DNA from: Coptis chinensis
Lineage: Eukaryota > Streptophyta > Magnoliopsida > Ranunculales > Ranunculaceae
Assembly: GCA_015680905.1 (NCBI GenBank)
Contig: CM027378.1
Span: forward strand, 102,073,501 to 102,137,500
DNA: 64,000 nucleotides
Direction: 5' to 3'
This document shows positions 10,741 to 23,745 of the stretch, in pieces. Position 1 is the first letter of the stretch. Every line of letters begins with the position of its first letter. The position numbers were made by a program, and so were the translations under genes. Under the pieces are notes generated by a model. It was not told the origin of the DNA and did no database searches. It saw only the letters and a program-made list of their open reading frames with translations.

Positions 10741-13700
10741 TCGAGAATTATGAAATTCTTCTTGATTGTCTCTGGAAGACTCCTGATTGGACTTACATGA
10801 AAAAGAACGTAATGCCAAAGGCTCAAGTAGAGGAAACCTTGAAGCTCCGTTTGATCCAGGGCTTTCTATCCCTCCATGATAGGAGCATAGTTGGTGTTGC
10901 AGATGCTGAAATAATATTGCTAAATGGTATTAATCTTGCGCTTGAGCAGTGGTGGAAGTTGCCTGAATTGTCCTTGCAGCCGAGAATACCTCTTCTGCAG
11001 CAATTTCAACAGTTGCTTGAAGCTCAAGAGTCTGCTAAAATTATAGTCGGTATTTCCAGCGGCAGCATAAAGCTTTCAGAAAGTTCTGTTGCGGATGTTC
11101 ATGGGTATGCAGAAGTTAAGGACATCATTGAGACTTGGCGGGTGAGAGTTCCCAATAAATGGGACAACATAGTCTGTCTGTATGATTTGCTTCAATGGAG
11201 GATTGAGATGTACAATGTAGTCATAAATGCATTCAAGGACAGGGGTCGTCAAATTCATCAACTGGGTTATTGTGAGAAAGCATGGAGTGTCAACACACTT
11301 GCTCATATTGCTCGTAAACAAGGTCTTCACGATGTTTGTCTCCTATTACTTGAAAAAATGTGACCACTCAAGCATAGAAGTGCAGGTACGAGAAATATCG
11401 ATTTATATATTTAATTTCTGGTGGGATAAAGAAAAAGTTATTAGCTGTGTGTTTACATCCAGTGGTATCACAATAGGAACATGAGCTATCAATATTAGCA
11501 AATGCGTCTGAACATCAACTAAACTGTAATCATTATTATAATTACTATAATCAGAAATCAGGGAGCCTTAATAAGGAATCCTGATTCTATGGTTAGTATC
11601 TCCCATTACGTTGGACTTCTTACCTATATATAGATGAAGGTCGCATCAAGTGCTTATCCCTTACCTTCCATATGATTAGTATGGGAACGTAGTGTGGCTT
11701 ATTCTCCTGTTTATTTCGCCCCTCTGGTGGTTTTATTTTGCTTTCTGTTTGGTCTTGGTACATTTATTCTTGGCAATTAATCTGGTTCAGGAGGCCTTTG
11801 TCAATGTAAGGGAACAAGCAAAATCTTATCTAGAGATGCAAGGAGAAATATCAAGTGGTCTTGATTTGATCAACAGTACGAATCTAGACCACTTTCTTGC
11901 AAAACAGAATGCAGAAATTTTCCGTCTCAGGGGTGATTTTCTTTTGAAGCTAAATGACTGAAAATGCTAATATTGCATATTCTAATGCAGTCAGCCTGTT
12001 CAAATATTTTCCCAAAGGGTGGGCTAGCTGGGGAATTTTTTGTGACAAGGTAATCCTTTTATTTATGAACTCATGTTATTCCTTTTCCCTTAATAACACA
12101 CTTTCGGTTTTCTGCTAATTTTCACGAGGCTGCTAATTTGTCACCCCTAGGTTTATAAAAAACCAGTGAAGATTTTTGGCTAGAATATGCTGTTAGTTGT
12201 TTCCTTCAAGCTATTAAATTTGGAGTTTCTGACTCAAGAAGCCATCTAGCTCGTGTCCTGTACCTTCTCAGCTTTGATACTGCAGACAAACCTGTGGGGA
12301 AAGTATTTGATAAGTACTTGGACCTGATCCCATATTGGGTTTGGCTTTCTTGGATCCCACAGTTGCTACTTTCCTTGCAGAGGTCAGAGGCTTCTCATTG
12401 CAAATGTGTTCTATTAAAAATTGCCTCGGCATATCCACAGGTACTAAAGTATACACGAGTTTTGAGTTATAGCTCTAGGTTTAAAAGATCTTCATCCTAA
12501 CAGTCCATGTTACCTGCTCAAAAATTGTTTGCAGTGTATCACTGGCTGCGTGCATATATACTTGAACAACTTGATGTTTGCAATAGAACCGTGCATGAGA
12601 GGAATGTTGGACTGGCTAAACAAAGGATGCATAAAAACACATCTGGGCCTAGTACAGGCTCTATAGGCTTGGCTGATGGAGATGGAAGAGTGCTATATCA
12701 CACTGAAAGAAAGAGTACCTCCGACAATCACCAGGATCCTCAAGGTACTCTGTCTGTTGGGTCTCATCATGGTAGAAACTCTCATGAGAAAGAACATGAA
12801 AGGTTCACCCCAACAGAAGGCAGCACTCTTGCAAGGCCTGCCCAAATGCTACAAAAAATTTCTTCTGCTGCAGATCAATGTTCAGCAAGGCATAATAGTG
12901 CACTTGTACCTGCAGCTTCTGCCACTAGTGTATATGATGCTGCAAAAGATATAATGGATGCTCTCAGAAGTAAGCACTCGAATTTGGCTGCTGAACCCAA
13001 GGTCAGGATCAACTTAAGCTCTCTTCATTTCCGTAGTCTTCTACTCTCCTTCATATTTTATGTCATCCACTCGCACTTAATTCCACTGCACAAACATGAA
13101 CTTTGTAGCTAATATTTTTCATTATAACTATATTGCAGTTAAAATGGTTTTCTCTTGGGTTCCCTTGTTAAATTACATGCCCAGCATGCTTGTCTATTTC
13201 TGTAGGACATATGGTCACAAATTTGAGCTTGAGTTTTATTTAAACCTATGCAGCTTGATGTTCATAATTAATTTTTCATTTTCAGATTCTGCTTTCTGAA
13301 ATTGGATCAAGATTTGTTACCCTGCCTGAAGAGAGGCTTCTGGCTGATGTTTATACTTTGCTGCACACTGTTACAAGTACCCGGCTACCACTACAGCAGA
13401 GGTTCCTTTATTTTTGAAAAAGGAGCTCTCTAACGTTTGCAGGGTTTTTCTTTTCTGCCGATTTGGTAAATAAGCATGTTCATTTTGTGAGGGAGTACAA
13501 GCAAGACTTTGAACAGGATTTTGACCCAGAGAGTACAACAACTTTCCCAGCTACCCTTTCCAAATTGAATGAGAGATTGAAGCATTGGAAAGATGTTCTT
13601 CAGAGCAATGTTGAAGACAGGTTTCCAGATGTCTTAAAGTTGGAAGAGGAAAGATGTATTGTCTGACTTTCATGTTGTTGATGTGGAGGTTCCAGGGCAG

Positions 13701-16127
13701 TATTCCATTGATCAGGTAAGCTGGGTAGTTTTTCAACTTGAAAGCTGTCTTGGCAACTGAGAGAACCATGTTTGAGGGAAGATAAAGTTGTCAAATGTTG
13801 TTTTTAGATCTATAAAAAGAAAATAAAGAAAAAAAAATGCCTTTTAGACTGTTGAAAATGAGGCTTTTTATATATGGAGCCCGTTATGTGGACTCCACCT
13901 TAAGTAGACTCCAAAAGAACTCCACCAGAAAAAGTGGACATACAAGATGTGTTGAGGTCTGATTTTTGGTGAAGATTATCATCTCTTAATGGAGATGACC
14001 TTTGCAAAATATTTTGCTTAATTGACTATGTCTAACCATGTCAAAAGTTGTTTTGAAATGAAGTTTTTTGGCTGTTCCATTATATAGCATTCTAAATAAC
14101 TTTTGACAGCAGTAGACGTACTGAAGCAAGCTGATTATTTTCACTAAAAAATAGCCTTTAATTGGTTATTATTAGTGGAATTTCTTGGAGTGTAGTTTTC
14201 GTAGATCTCGCGTAACTGCGATATAGGTGATATACCACACTTTGTACAACTGCACCTAGTTTATTGTGGGTATGATCTACCAACCATTTGAACATTCTTT
14301 TACTTCGACAAAAGAGGGTAGCAAACTCTAATTTTCTGGATCGTTTCAAAGATATTATACTTATGTCATTTTTTTCCCATAGTTTACAGTCTTGCAAGTA
14401 CTACTTCAATACCTATCTTTGACGTTCTAATTACTTATAGGATGTTGCACCCGATCATACAGTAAAGTTAGACAGGATTGCAGCTGATATCCCAATAGTG
14501 CGAAGGCATGGAAGTAGTTTTCGTCGCCTGACTCTTATTGGCTCTGACGGATCTCGGCAACATTTTCTTGTTCAGACATCCTTGGCTGACAACGCTCGGA
14601 GTGATGAAAACATGCTGCAGCTTTTCCGTGTGATGAATCGAATGTTTGACAAGCACAAGGATTCGAGGCGTCGTCAGCTATGTTTGCATGCCCCAATCAT
14701 TATTCCTTTATGGTCCCAGGTGATGAAATATGTCTTCTAGACTTACTTCACCAACTCTCTCTTATTTTCTGAGGAAACTTTAAGTTACCTATTTGGCAAG
14801 GCACAGGACCTAGTTGTTCATATAGGCTATAACGCACTGCTGTAGTGTTTGTGTACCAAATTCAAGCGTGGGCCTTACTTTTTACTTCATACCATGAAAC
14901 TTTCTTGGGCGAAAATATTGGCAACTGGTGAATCATAGAACTGTATACATTTTTTTGGGGCTTAGAATATTTCTTAGGTGCCATGTGGTGCTTGCATGTA
15001 TTCTACATGTACAAGACAAGTAGTTATTTTACTTGCCCCACATTGCCAATTTTAAGTTTTCACTGATGAATTGGTTTATAATCGTTTTTTACTTTATTTT
15101 TAACCATTTTCTCTGACAGTAGATGTTTGCTTGAACCAGGTCCAAATGGTAGAAGATGATTTGACTTATAGCAGCTTCCTTGAGGTGTATGAGCTCAACT
15201 GCGCTCAGCATAATTGGGAATCAGATCTCCCTATTACCTGTTTTAAAGAGCAACTGAACCACGCCATTTCTGGTCAGGTCTCACCAGAAGCAGTTTCGGA
15301 TCTCCGCCTTCAAGCATATAATGACATAACAAAAACACTTGTTTGTGACAATATTTTCTCTCAATACATGTACAAGACTATGTTGAGTGGAAATCATCTG
15401 TGGGTATTCAAAAAACAATTTTCAGTTCAGTTGGCTGTGTCCAACTTCATGTCAGTTATGCTACAGATTGGGGGAAGGTCCCCAAACAAGACACTATTTT
15501 CTAAAAGTACTGAAAAGTTGTTCCAGTCTGACTTTCATCCAGCTTTTGATGCAAATGGAATGGTGGAGTCTAGTGAACCAGTGCCATTCCGACTAACTAG
15601 AAATATGCAGGCATTCTTCTCCCATTTCGGAGTGGAAGGTCTAATTGTGTCTGCTATGTGTGCTGCAGGGCAGGCACTGGTTTCAACTAAAGTGAGTTTT
15701 ACCATCCGAATTTTCCATACAGTTGTTATTCAGCTTGTAGCCATATTAATTTCTTGATAATTTTGAATTTTGCAGCAATGTGAGCATATGTGGTATCATT
15801 TGGCTATGTTTTTCCGTGATGAGCTTTTTTATTGGTATTGGAGAAGACCATCAGGGCTGTCCACGTTCCCCAATGGTGTTGGATGTAATATCCACGGACA
15901 CCTAGATATGTATCCAACATGGATTATTTTCAAAATATGGCGTGTCCATGTAACTTAGATTTTACGTGGCTGAACTGTGTTGTTTTACTGGCATTTAGGA
16001 GGGCAGTGGATTAGATCAACCCGAGTCGGTGCAGAGGGGTGTGACTGAATTGGTAGAAGCTGCCTTGACACCCAGAAACTTGTGCATGATGGATCCAACA
16101 TGGCATCCGTGTCCACTGAAGCTTTAG
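10741..16127 (+). pseudogene. TRA1: TRRAP/Tra1-like (FAT and PIKK-related) C-terminal pseudogene fragment, with introns
   Basis: The exons read as the C-terminal quarter of plant TRRAP, the non-catalytic PIKK scaffold of SAGA and NuA4 histone acetyltransferase complexes. Exons: 10743-11385, 11791-12049, 12151-12440, 12535-13001, 13286-13715, 14441-14719, 15140-15691, 15776 to about 15860, and about 16003-16127. Recognisable segments include LALEQWWKLPEL, HIARKQGLHDVCLLLLEKM, VFDKYLDLIPYWVWLSW, VRRHGSSFRRLTLIGSDG, ISGQVSPEAVSDLRLQAYND, GRSPNK and the end RNLCMMDPTWHP. Lesions: TGA at 11361 and TGA at 11959, both with lost bases; a frameshift giving TAG at 12181; further shifts near 13362, 13448 and 13667; and loss of the segment after WRRP in the second-last exon. 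Introns are kept, so it is not a retrocopy. The 5' end is cut exactly at a Helitron terminus. It cannot make a full protein. Confidence 0.93.
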
Positions 16128-17413
16128 CTTAGGCTCAATTAATGACGATCAGCATGCTCCTGTCTATGTTGAATGGTTTGATTCGTTATTGTATGTATGA
16201 GCCGTGTTCCACACAAAATACCTGCATTGCCCGGGATATAAACAGACTTGAATTCCCTGAATCTTGTTTTTTGGGTATGAGATTCAGTGTCTCTTACATG
16301 CAAGGATCAACTCATTAGTTCTAGAGAAACAAAAATATCCAAGATAACTGTAGATTTGTCTGTTTCTATTTTTATCTCATTTTCTGTGCGCAATGATACA
16401 CAACACGTATCTCTGGCCAGTTAAGTATCTCTTAAAATGCCGTAGGCCTAGAACACCCCCGTAAACGACATGTTCAGTCTTGTGTTAGTATTGATGAGGA
16501 AAATCAAGTTGCGATTACTATCGTGAATGTATCCCATAAGTTTATAACTAACACATGGCTTGAAAAAACATGATAATTGTGGGTTTATGATTAAGTTATC
16601 ATTGCATTTTCAACTACTATTGTCCTGTTAATCGGTTGTGTTAGCATTGTGGTATTTTCCAGTTTGACTTCTAATTTACTGGCCAAATTAAAAAATAAAT
16701 AAGTAAAAACTAAAAAGCAAAAATTAGATATCATAAAACGAAAAAGATACGTGGGATTCATGATGAGCTAGAAACGTCAAGCCAATTTTTTGTGGAAATT
16801 TTAGTTTAACACTGAGCATCGGCATAATTACATAATAAGTACAGATTATAACATCTGGATCCTCTGTAGCAATGGATGAAATTTTCGACAATGCAGGTAT
16901 TGTTGGGAACACAAAAAAGCCTATGCCCGATCTATACTATTATCGGATATCTCGGCCGCCGATTAATTACGTATCGTTTGTAAACCAATTTTTTAATTTT
17001 TCTTGCCGAACCGATTTTTAACTCGAATTGACCGATTAATCGGCTGAAATGACCGATTTCTCGCTAAACCGAGAAAAAAAAATATTTGAACATATTGGCT
17101 CCCCATCTAAAAAAATAAATTAACCGATTCTTATACCGTATTAATAATAATATAACTCAATCAATACACAAAGCTAAGAATTTATTTATTTTACTTTTTT
17201 AACGAAAGTTAAATATACAAATTATTGTATTATCTCTCTAATAAATATTATCGCCTTTCAATCTTCTTATTCCTTTAAATATTTAACCTAATTTTTGTGT
17301 TTGACATATATGTAATAATCCAAAATTGAGCTAGTTAGATGTGATTATGAGAATTTGATATTTTTTGTTGTATTTCGGATTTGAAATATTTGATATTATT
17401 ATACTATTATATA
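16128..17413. other. AT-rich intergenic DNA, left half of an interrupted repeat
   Basis: After the pseudogene there is non-coding DNA. From about 16930 the text is rich in 'accgatt' and 'aattaatcgg' words (for example 17028-17045). Similar words reappear at about 24700-24790, just right of the Helitron cluster. The cluster therefore seems to have landed inside one element or low-complexity tract. No gene was seen. Confidence 0.45.
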
Positions 17414-17843
17414 CTAGAAAGTAGACCCGTGCATACGCACCGGCTATTTTAAAAATTTGCTTAACAATCATAACTATACATATATACATTTTCTAACAAA
17501 TAGTGATTCCTATTTTTGTCACTAATCCGTTTTAATTTCCTAACAAATTGGTTTAATTAAGTTTTAAAAACCCGTTTTTTAATTGGGAGAGAGATCCCGT
17601 TTTAATTTAAGAGTGATTCCTATTTTTAATAGGAGAATGATTCCCATTTTAATTAGAAGTGTTAGATTTTTATTTTTCTATAGGAGAGAAATTTCCATTA
17701 TAATAGGAGAAAGAATCCGTTTTAATTAGAAGTGCTAAAATATCTCTTTTCAATAGGAGGAATTCCCGTTTTAATAAGAATTGATGACGTGGAATTTTAA
17801 GAGAGCTAGAAAAATACCTCTTGTGGAAATTTTAATATTAAGA
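17414..17843 (-). mobile_element. short Helitron, stacked unit 1
   Basis: It starts on the plus strand with CTAG, then a hairpin word 'acccgtgcatacgcaccgg' (GTGC-atac-GCAC), which is the reverse complement of a Helitron 3' end; the preceding base is A. The body is short alternating 'ttttaataggag' and 'gattcccg' words. It ends 'ttaatattaaga', directly followed by the 3' end of the next unit. Non-autonomous, no coding. Confidence 0.7.
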
Positions 17844-18305
17844 CTACCTTGTAGGCCCATGCATACGCACCGGCTCTTTTGAAAATATTTAGATTCTTTT
17901 TAGAAAATTGGGACTACCGTTTTAGTCACTAACCCGTTTTAATTTTCTAACAAATTGTTTTAATTAAGTTTTAAAAACCCGTTTTTTTCAATTGGGAGAG
18001 AGATCATGTTTTAATAGGAGAATAATTCCCGTTTTAATTAAATATGCTAGATTTCTCCTTTTCAATAGGGGAGGAATTCCCATTTTAATAGGAGAATGAT
18101 TCCCGCTTTAATTAAAAGTGCTAGAATTTGTTAGAATTCCCGTTATAATAGGAGAGGAATTCCCGTTGTAAAAAAGGATTCACATTTTTCAAATAGGAGA
18201 GAAATTCCAGTTTTTATATGAGAGAAATTTCCGTTTTAATAGGAGATGACGTGGAATTTTAATAGAGTTCGAAAAATACCATTTGTGGGAGCTTTAATAT
18301 TAATA
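17844..18305 (-). mobile_element. short Helitron, stacked unit 2
   Basis: It begins 'ctaccttgtaggcccatgc' (CTAC instead of CTAG) with the same GTGC-type hairpin word and the same body words as unit 1. It ends 'ttaatattaata', after which unit 3 starts. The junction with unit 1 falls at the same position in the subterminal sequence. Confidence 0.7.
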
Positions 18306-18579
18306 CTAGCTTGTAGGCCCATGCATACGCACCAGTTTTTTTGAAAACATTTAGATTTTTTTTAGAAAATTGGGACTACCGTTTTAGTCGCTAACTTGTT
18401 TTAATTTTCTAACAAATTATTTTTAATAAAATTTTAATTAAGTTTTAAAAACCCGTTTTTTCAATTGGGAGAGAGATTCTGTACGTTTTAATAAGATAAC
18501 TAGATTTTGGACCCGGGCATACCCCCGGGATCTATTAAATATTTTGTTTGCTAAAAAGGCTTTAAAAAATGTCTCACAC

Positions 18580-19012
18580 AAATTTTCGAATCGAATATAT
18601 TTTTATTGATAATAAACCTAAATACGTTAATGAGCAAATGATTATGATGCATAAGTACTTGGAAACTAAGAGATCAAATTGAGATTGCCTCTTCACTTTG
18701 TGGTTTAAGATATTAATCCATAATTTTCAAATATAATTATCTTAAACTCGATTTAGCTTGTATAATAGTTTTCTTAGATTTATGGTGATTTAGAGGCAAA
18801 TTTTCAAATCGTAATATATTTTTATTGAAAATAAACCCAAATACGTTAATGAGCAGCGATTATGGTGTATAAGTACTTGAAACTAAGGGATCAAATTGAG
18901 ATAGCCTCTTCACTTTGTTGTTTAGGATATTAATCTGTAATTTTCAAATGGAATTATCTTAAACTCGATCTAGCTTGTATAATAGTTTTATTATATTTAT
19001 GATGATTCAGCA
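18580..19012. repeat. two tandem ~218 bp repeats inside Helitron copy 2
   Basis: Two units equivalent to those at 2600-3262 start near 18583 and 18800. Copy 1 has three, so one unit was gained or lost between copies. Confidence 0.8.
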
Positions 19013-19489
19013 GAATCATCATCACCTTCAAAGATATAATGCATTAATGTGTACAAATCACTAAAACAGATTGATTGTTTCCATATCCTCAAATAATACA
19101 CTACTCCCACTTGAAAAAATTTATCACATAAACGTGTCCTACAAACGGGTGTCGTTATATTAAATTATTTAAAAAAATATTAGCAACTATGCATAGCTAT
19201 GAGATATGAAAATTATATTAATTACTCATTTAAATTTCTTGCACCACTCTCTATAAAAAGGAATCATCAAACCTTGATAAAACTTATCGACTTATTTTTA
19301 TTGTTAGGTTTAACAATAGAAGTTTGATTGAAGTTTTGTGAGAATGTCCAATGTGGCGAAGATAATATTGAAGCTACTTGAATAGCAAGGCATTCCCAAT
19401 CATAATAAAAGAATTATGATAAACACTACTTAAAATGCAAAACTATATTTGTGGAGACATTTATTCCCCCTACATATAATACAAATATG

Positions 19490-22400
19490 TTTTAGGGTTA
19501 TTAGTTCAATGCATTTGCATCAAGTTTATGATTTTCCATTAATTATTATTTGAGGTTAGTTTAATGTAGTACGTTGCATCCAATTTCCAAATTCTCATTA
19601 ATTATTCATTGAGGTTAGTTCAATGCAGTTGCATCAAGTTTCTAATTTCTCGTTCATTATTATTTGAGGTTAGTTCAGTGCAATTGCATCCACTTAATGA
19701 TTTCCCGTTAGTTATTCATTAAGATTAATTCAATACAGTTACATCAAGTTTTTCATGTTTCATTAATTAGTATTTCAGATTAGTTCATTACATTTGCATC
19801 CAGGTTCCAATCTCCCGTTAATTACTCTTTGAGGTTAGTTCAATACATATGCATTCAATTTTTAATTTTCCGTTAATTGTTTTTCTAGGTTAGTTCGATA
19901 GTTTACAATTTCTATACAAATTGCATATATGTAAGAGTCTATTTTTATAAACTCACTTTTGTTTTGGGTTCCTAATTACTTGTAATTACTCATGTGAGAA
20001 GGCTAAAAAAGCGGACATTTATGCTTTGAGGTCAGTGTGATACAGTTACATCCGACTTCCGATTTTCAGTTAACTATTTTTTGAGATTATTTCAATGTAT
20101 TTGCATCAAATTTCTGATTTCCCGTTAGTTAATCTCTGATTTTAGTTTAATGCAGTTGCATCCAGTTTTTGGTTTTCCATTAATTATTCTTTGAGGTTAG
20201 TTCAATGTAATTGCATCCAATTTCTGATTTTATGTTAATTGTTTTTTGAGGTTAGTTCAATGTATTTGCATCAAGCTTTCGATTTTTCATTAATTATTTT
20301 TTAAGGTTAGTTCAATGCAATTACATCAAATTTATAATTTCCAGTTAATTATTCATTTAGGTTAGTTCAGTGTAGTTTCATCTACTTTTCAATGTTTGGC
20401 TAATTAGTCTATTTGAGATTAGTTCATTGCATATGATCCAGTTTCTGATTTCTCGTTAATAACTCTTTAAGATTAGTTCAATACATCTGCATCTTGTTTC
20501 TGATTATTTATGCTTTGAGGTTAATTCGTTGCAACTATATATGGTTTTTTATTTCCCGTTAATTATTCTTTGAGATTATTTCAATGCATTTATATTTAAT
20601 TTCCGATTTTCCACCAATTATTCTATGAGGTTAGTTCAATGCAGTTGTATCGGTTTTTTATTTTATGTCAATTATTTTTTGAGTTTAGTTCAATGCATTT
20701 GCACCCAGTTTTTGGTTTCCCATTAATTATTATCTGAGGTTTGTTTGATGTATTTGCATATTGTTTCCTATTTCTCGTTAAATATTTTTCAAAGATTTGC
20801 ATCCAATTTCTAATTTAGGTGTTAGTTATTATCCGACATTAGTTTAATGCAATTGCAACCCTACCAGTTTTCAATTTCTAGTTAATTACTTTTTAGTTTA
20901 GTTTATTGCATTTGCATAAAGTTTCGATTTCCGTTAAATACTTTTAAGCTCGCTATGTATTTGAATCCAATTTCCAATTTCCTTTTAATTATCCATTGTG
21001 GTGTGTAATACCAACGCCTCATCGATCCATCTCAGAAGTGTCCTTGCAAACATGACATAAAAAGTAAATTATGCTTGATTTACTATATGTGGGATCATCG
21101 AAGATTATCCAGTTCCCGATTTCCCATTAATTATTTTTTAAATTATGCATGACTCACTATGTGGAATCTTCAAAGATTATCTACTTAACGAGTGTTGTTA
21201 TATTAATTATTCTGAAAAATATTTGCAAATATGCAGAACTATTATATATTAATATTATATTAATCACTCAACCAAATTTCTTATAACGTGAAAACCTCAC
21301 TCTCCATTAGAAAAAAAGAACTTACCTTTGATAAAACCATTCAACTTCATTTTGTTGTTTAATAATAGAAGTTTGATTGAAGTTTTGTGAGATTGCCTAA
21401 TAATGTGAAGTTCATATATATATTGAAGCTACTTGAATAGCAATGAGTTCCCAATCATAATAAAAGAGATAAGATAAACATTATTTTTTAAATGCAAAAC
21501 TATATTTATCGAGATATACCCACAACATATAACCCAACTATGTTTTGAGATTAGTTTAATGCATTTGCATCCAGTTTCTGATTTTTCGTTATTTATATTT
21601 TAAGGTTAGTTCAATGCAGTTGCATCCAATTTCCAATTCCCGTTATTTTTTTTAGATCAGTTTAATGTAGTTGTATCCAGTTTCTGATTTATCGTTAATT
21701 ATTTTTTTCAATTAGTTTAATACATTTGCATCCAATTTCCAATTTTCTGTTAATTGTTCTTTGAGGTCAGTTCAATGCATTTGCATCCAGGTTTACGATT
21801 TCTGTTAATTATTATGTGAGATTAGTTTAATGTATTTGCATCCGGTTTCGATTTCTCGCTTTATTATTTGATAAAGTTGCATTTGCATCTAGTTTCGATT
21901 TCCCATTAATTATTGTTTGAGATTAGTTCAATGAATTTGCATCCAATTTTCGATTTCCGTTAATTATTTCTTGAGGTTAGTTTAATACATTTGCATCCAT
22001 TTTATTTTGTGAGATTAGTTCAAGACAATTGCATCCGGTTTTCAATTTCTCGTTAATTATTTTTTAAGATTAGTTCCACGATTTGCATCGTGTTTCCAAT
22101 TTATAATTAATTTTTCTTTGAGGTTAGTTCAATGAATTTGCGTCCCAGCCCGATTTCCGTTAATTATTTCTTGAGGTTAGTTCAATACATTTGCATCCAT
22201 TTTATTTTTGAGATTAGTTCGGTCGCGGTTGCATCCGGTTTTCGATCTCCGTTAATTATTTTTTAAGATTAGTTCCACGATTTGCATCGTGTTTCAAATT
22301 TATAATTAATTTTTCTTTGAGGTTAGCTCAATGCATTTGCATCCAGGTTTCTGATTTTCCGACAATTATTTTTTTATGTTAGTTTGGTGTATTTGCATCC

Positions 22401-22615
22401 AAGTTTAGATTTTCCATTAATTATTATTTGAGGTTAGTTTAATGCAATTATATCCATATTCTAATTTTCTATTAATTACTTTTAAGATTAGTTTAATGCT
22501 TGCATTTGCATCCAATTTATGATTTCCGTTAAATATTATTTGAGGTTAGTTCGATGTATTTGCATCCAGTTTTGGTTCCCTATTAATTGTTTTTGGCGTT
22601 AGTTTCATTCAAGAT
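19490..22615. repeat. satellite-like array of ~55-60 bp units inside Helitron copy 2
   Basis: It uses the same repeat unit as 3715-6625, with TTTGCATCC and 'gttaattatt' cores and roughly 50 diverged copies. It includes a local duplication near 21950-22320, where the blocks 'tgaatttgc', 'ttatttttgagattag' and 'ccacgatttgcatcgtg' occur twice. Confidence 0.85.
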
Positions 22616-23449
22616 TATATATTTTTAAAAATATTTGTCATTATTACTTTGCCGTTATTTTTTTTTTTTTTTTCTATTATATATTTTATGCAGGTTATTT
22701 TTTGTATAATTGTTTTTAACTATGTTTTGAGGTCGTGTTAAGGATATATTCGAAATAAGTCGGTGTTTTATTATAGACACTAAAATTGTATGATTTGTAA
22801 TAGGGAATTAGTTTCTACAAATCACCTATTTTTTAGCAATTTTTTTTTTATTTGATCAAATATATAAGAATTGGAACACTAAAAGTGTTTGATTCATAAT
22901 AGGAAATTACCTTTTACAAATCACCTATTTTTTAATAAATTTTTTTATTTGATAAAATATATAAGAATTGGAAATACAATCAAACTCTCTAAATATAAGA
23001 ATTAGAAATACACTCAAACTCTCAAAAGAGGTTCAATGTACGTGGGATTGTAGGCTATTAGAAAATATTATCTTTCATATTATAGTGACACATAGGAGAG
23101 AAAAAAAACTAACTCTCATGTTATAGTGCCACATAGGAGAGAGAAAATCCTTCATTAGATGTCTCTGCTTTAGTATATAGATAATAGATAATTCCTGTTT
23201 TAATTAGATATGCTAGATTTTCCGGAGAGGAATTTCCATTTTAATAGGAGAATGATTCCTGCTTTAATTAGAAATGCTAGAATTTGTTTTAATAAGATAT
23301 GAATTCCCGTTATAATAGGAGAGAAATTCCTATTGTAAAAAAAGATTTTCGTTTTTCAAATAGGATAGAAATTCCCGTTTTAATAGGAGATGACGTGGAA
23401 TTTGAATAGAGCTTGAAAAATACCCTTTGTGGGAGCTGTAATATTAAGA

Positions 23450-23745
23450 CTAGCTTGTAGGCCCGTGCATACGCACCGACTCTTTTGAAACATTTAGATT
23501 TAAAAAAAAAATAGTACTACCGTTTTAGTCGCTAACCCGTTTTAATTTTCTAACAAATTGTTTTTAATGAAGTTTTAAAAACCTGTTTTTTCAATTGGGA
23601 CAGAGATTCTGTTTTAATAGAAGAAAGATTCCCGCTTTAATTAGAAGTGTTAGAATTTGTTTTAATAGAAGAGAAATTCCCGTTGTAAAAAAAGATTTCC
23701 ATTTTTCAAATAAGAGAGAAATTTATGTTTTAATAGGAGATGATG
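23450..23745 (-). mobile_element. short Helitron, stacked unit 4, truncated
   Basis: It starts 'ctagcttgtaggcccgtgc' immediately after unit 3 and shares the body words up to 'taggagatgatgtgga'. Family similarity then ends, and the 5' end is missing. Confidence 0.65.

Larger units (their letters stand above)
18500..23188 (-). mobile_element. non-autonomous Helitron, copy 2 (4689 bp), nested
   Basis: It has the same structure and order as the element at 2519-7186. CTAG lies at 18500, with a hairpin CCCGGG-catacc-CCCGGG. Two ~218 bp repeats follow, then the short-unit array, then a minus-strand 5' end TCTATTATCTATATAC at 23188. The flanks are A (18499) and T (23189). It lies inside a smaller Helitron. 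No Rep/helicase coding is present. Confidence 0.85.
18306..23449 (-). mobile_element. short Helitron, stacked unit 3, split by a large Helitron
   Basis: The left part, 18306-18499, starts 'ctagcttgtaggcccatgc'. The right part, 23189-23449, ends 'gtaatattaaga'. Together they make about 455 bp, like the other units. The interruption is exactly Helitron copy 2 (18500-23188), at an A/T dinucleotide. This gives the order of events: unit 3 is older than copy 2. Confidence 0.7.

Noticed and set aside
16931..16950. 'tctatactattatcgg' as a Helitron 5' end for the TRRAP-carrying element
   Set aside because: It is in the opposite orientation to the 3' terminus at 10692 and has no matching subterminal sequence.
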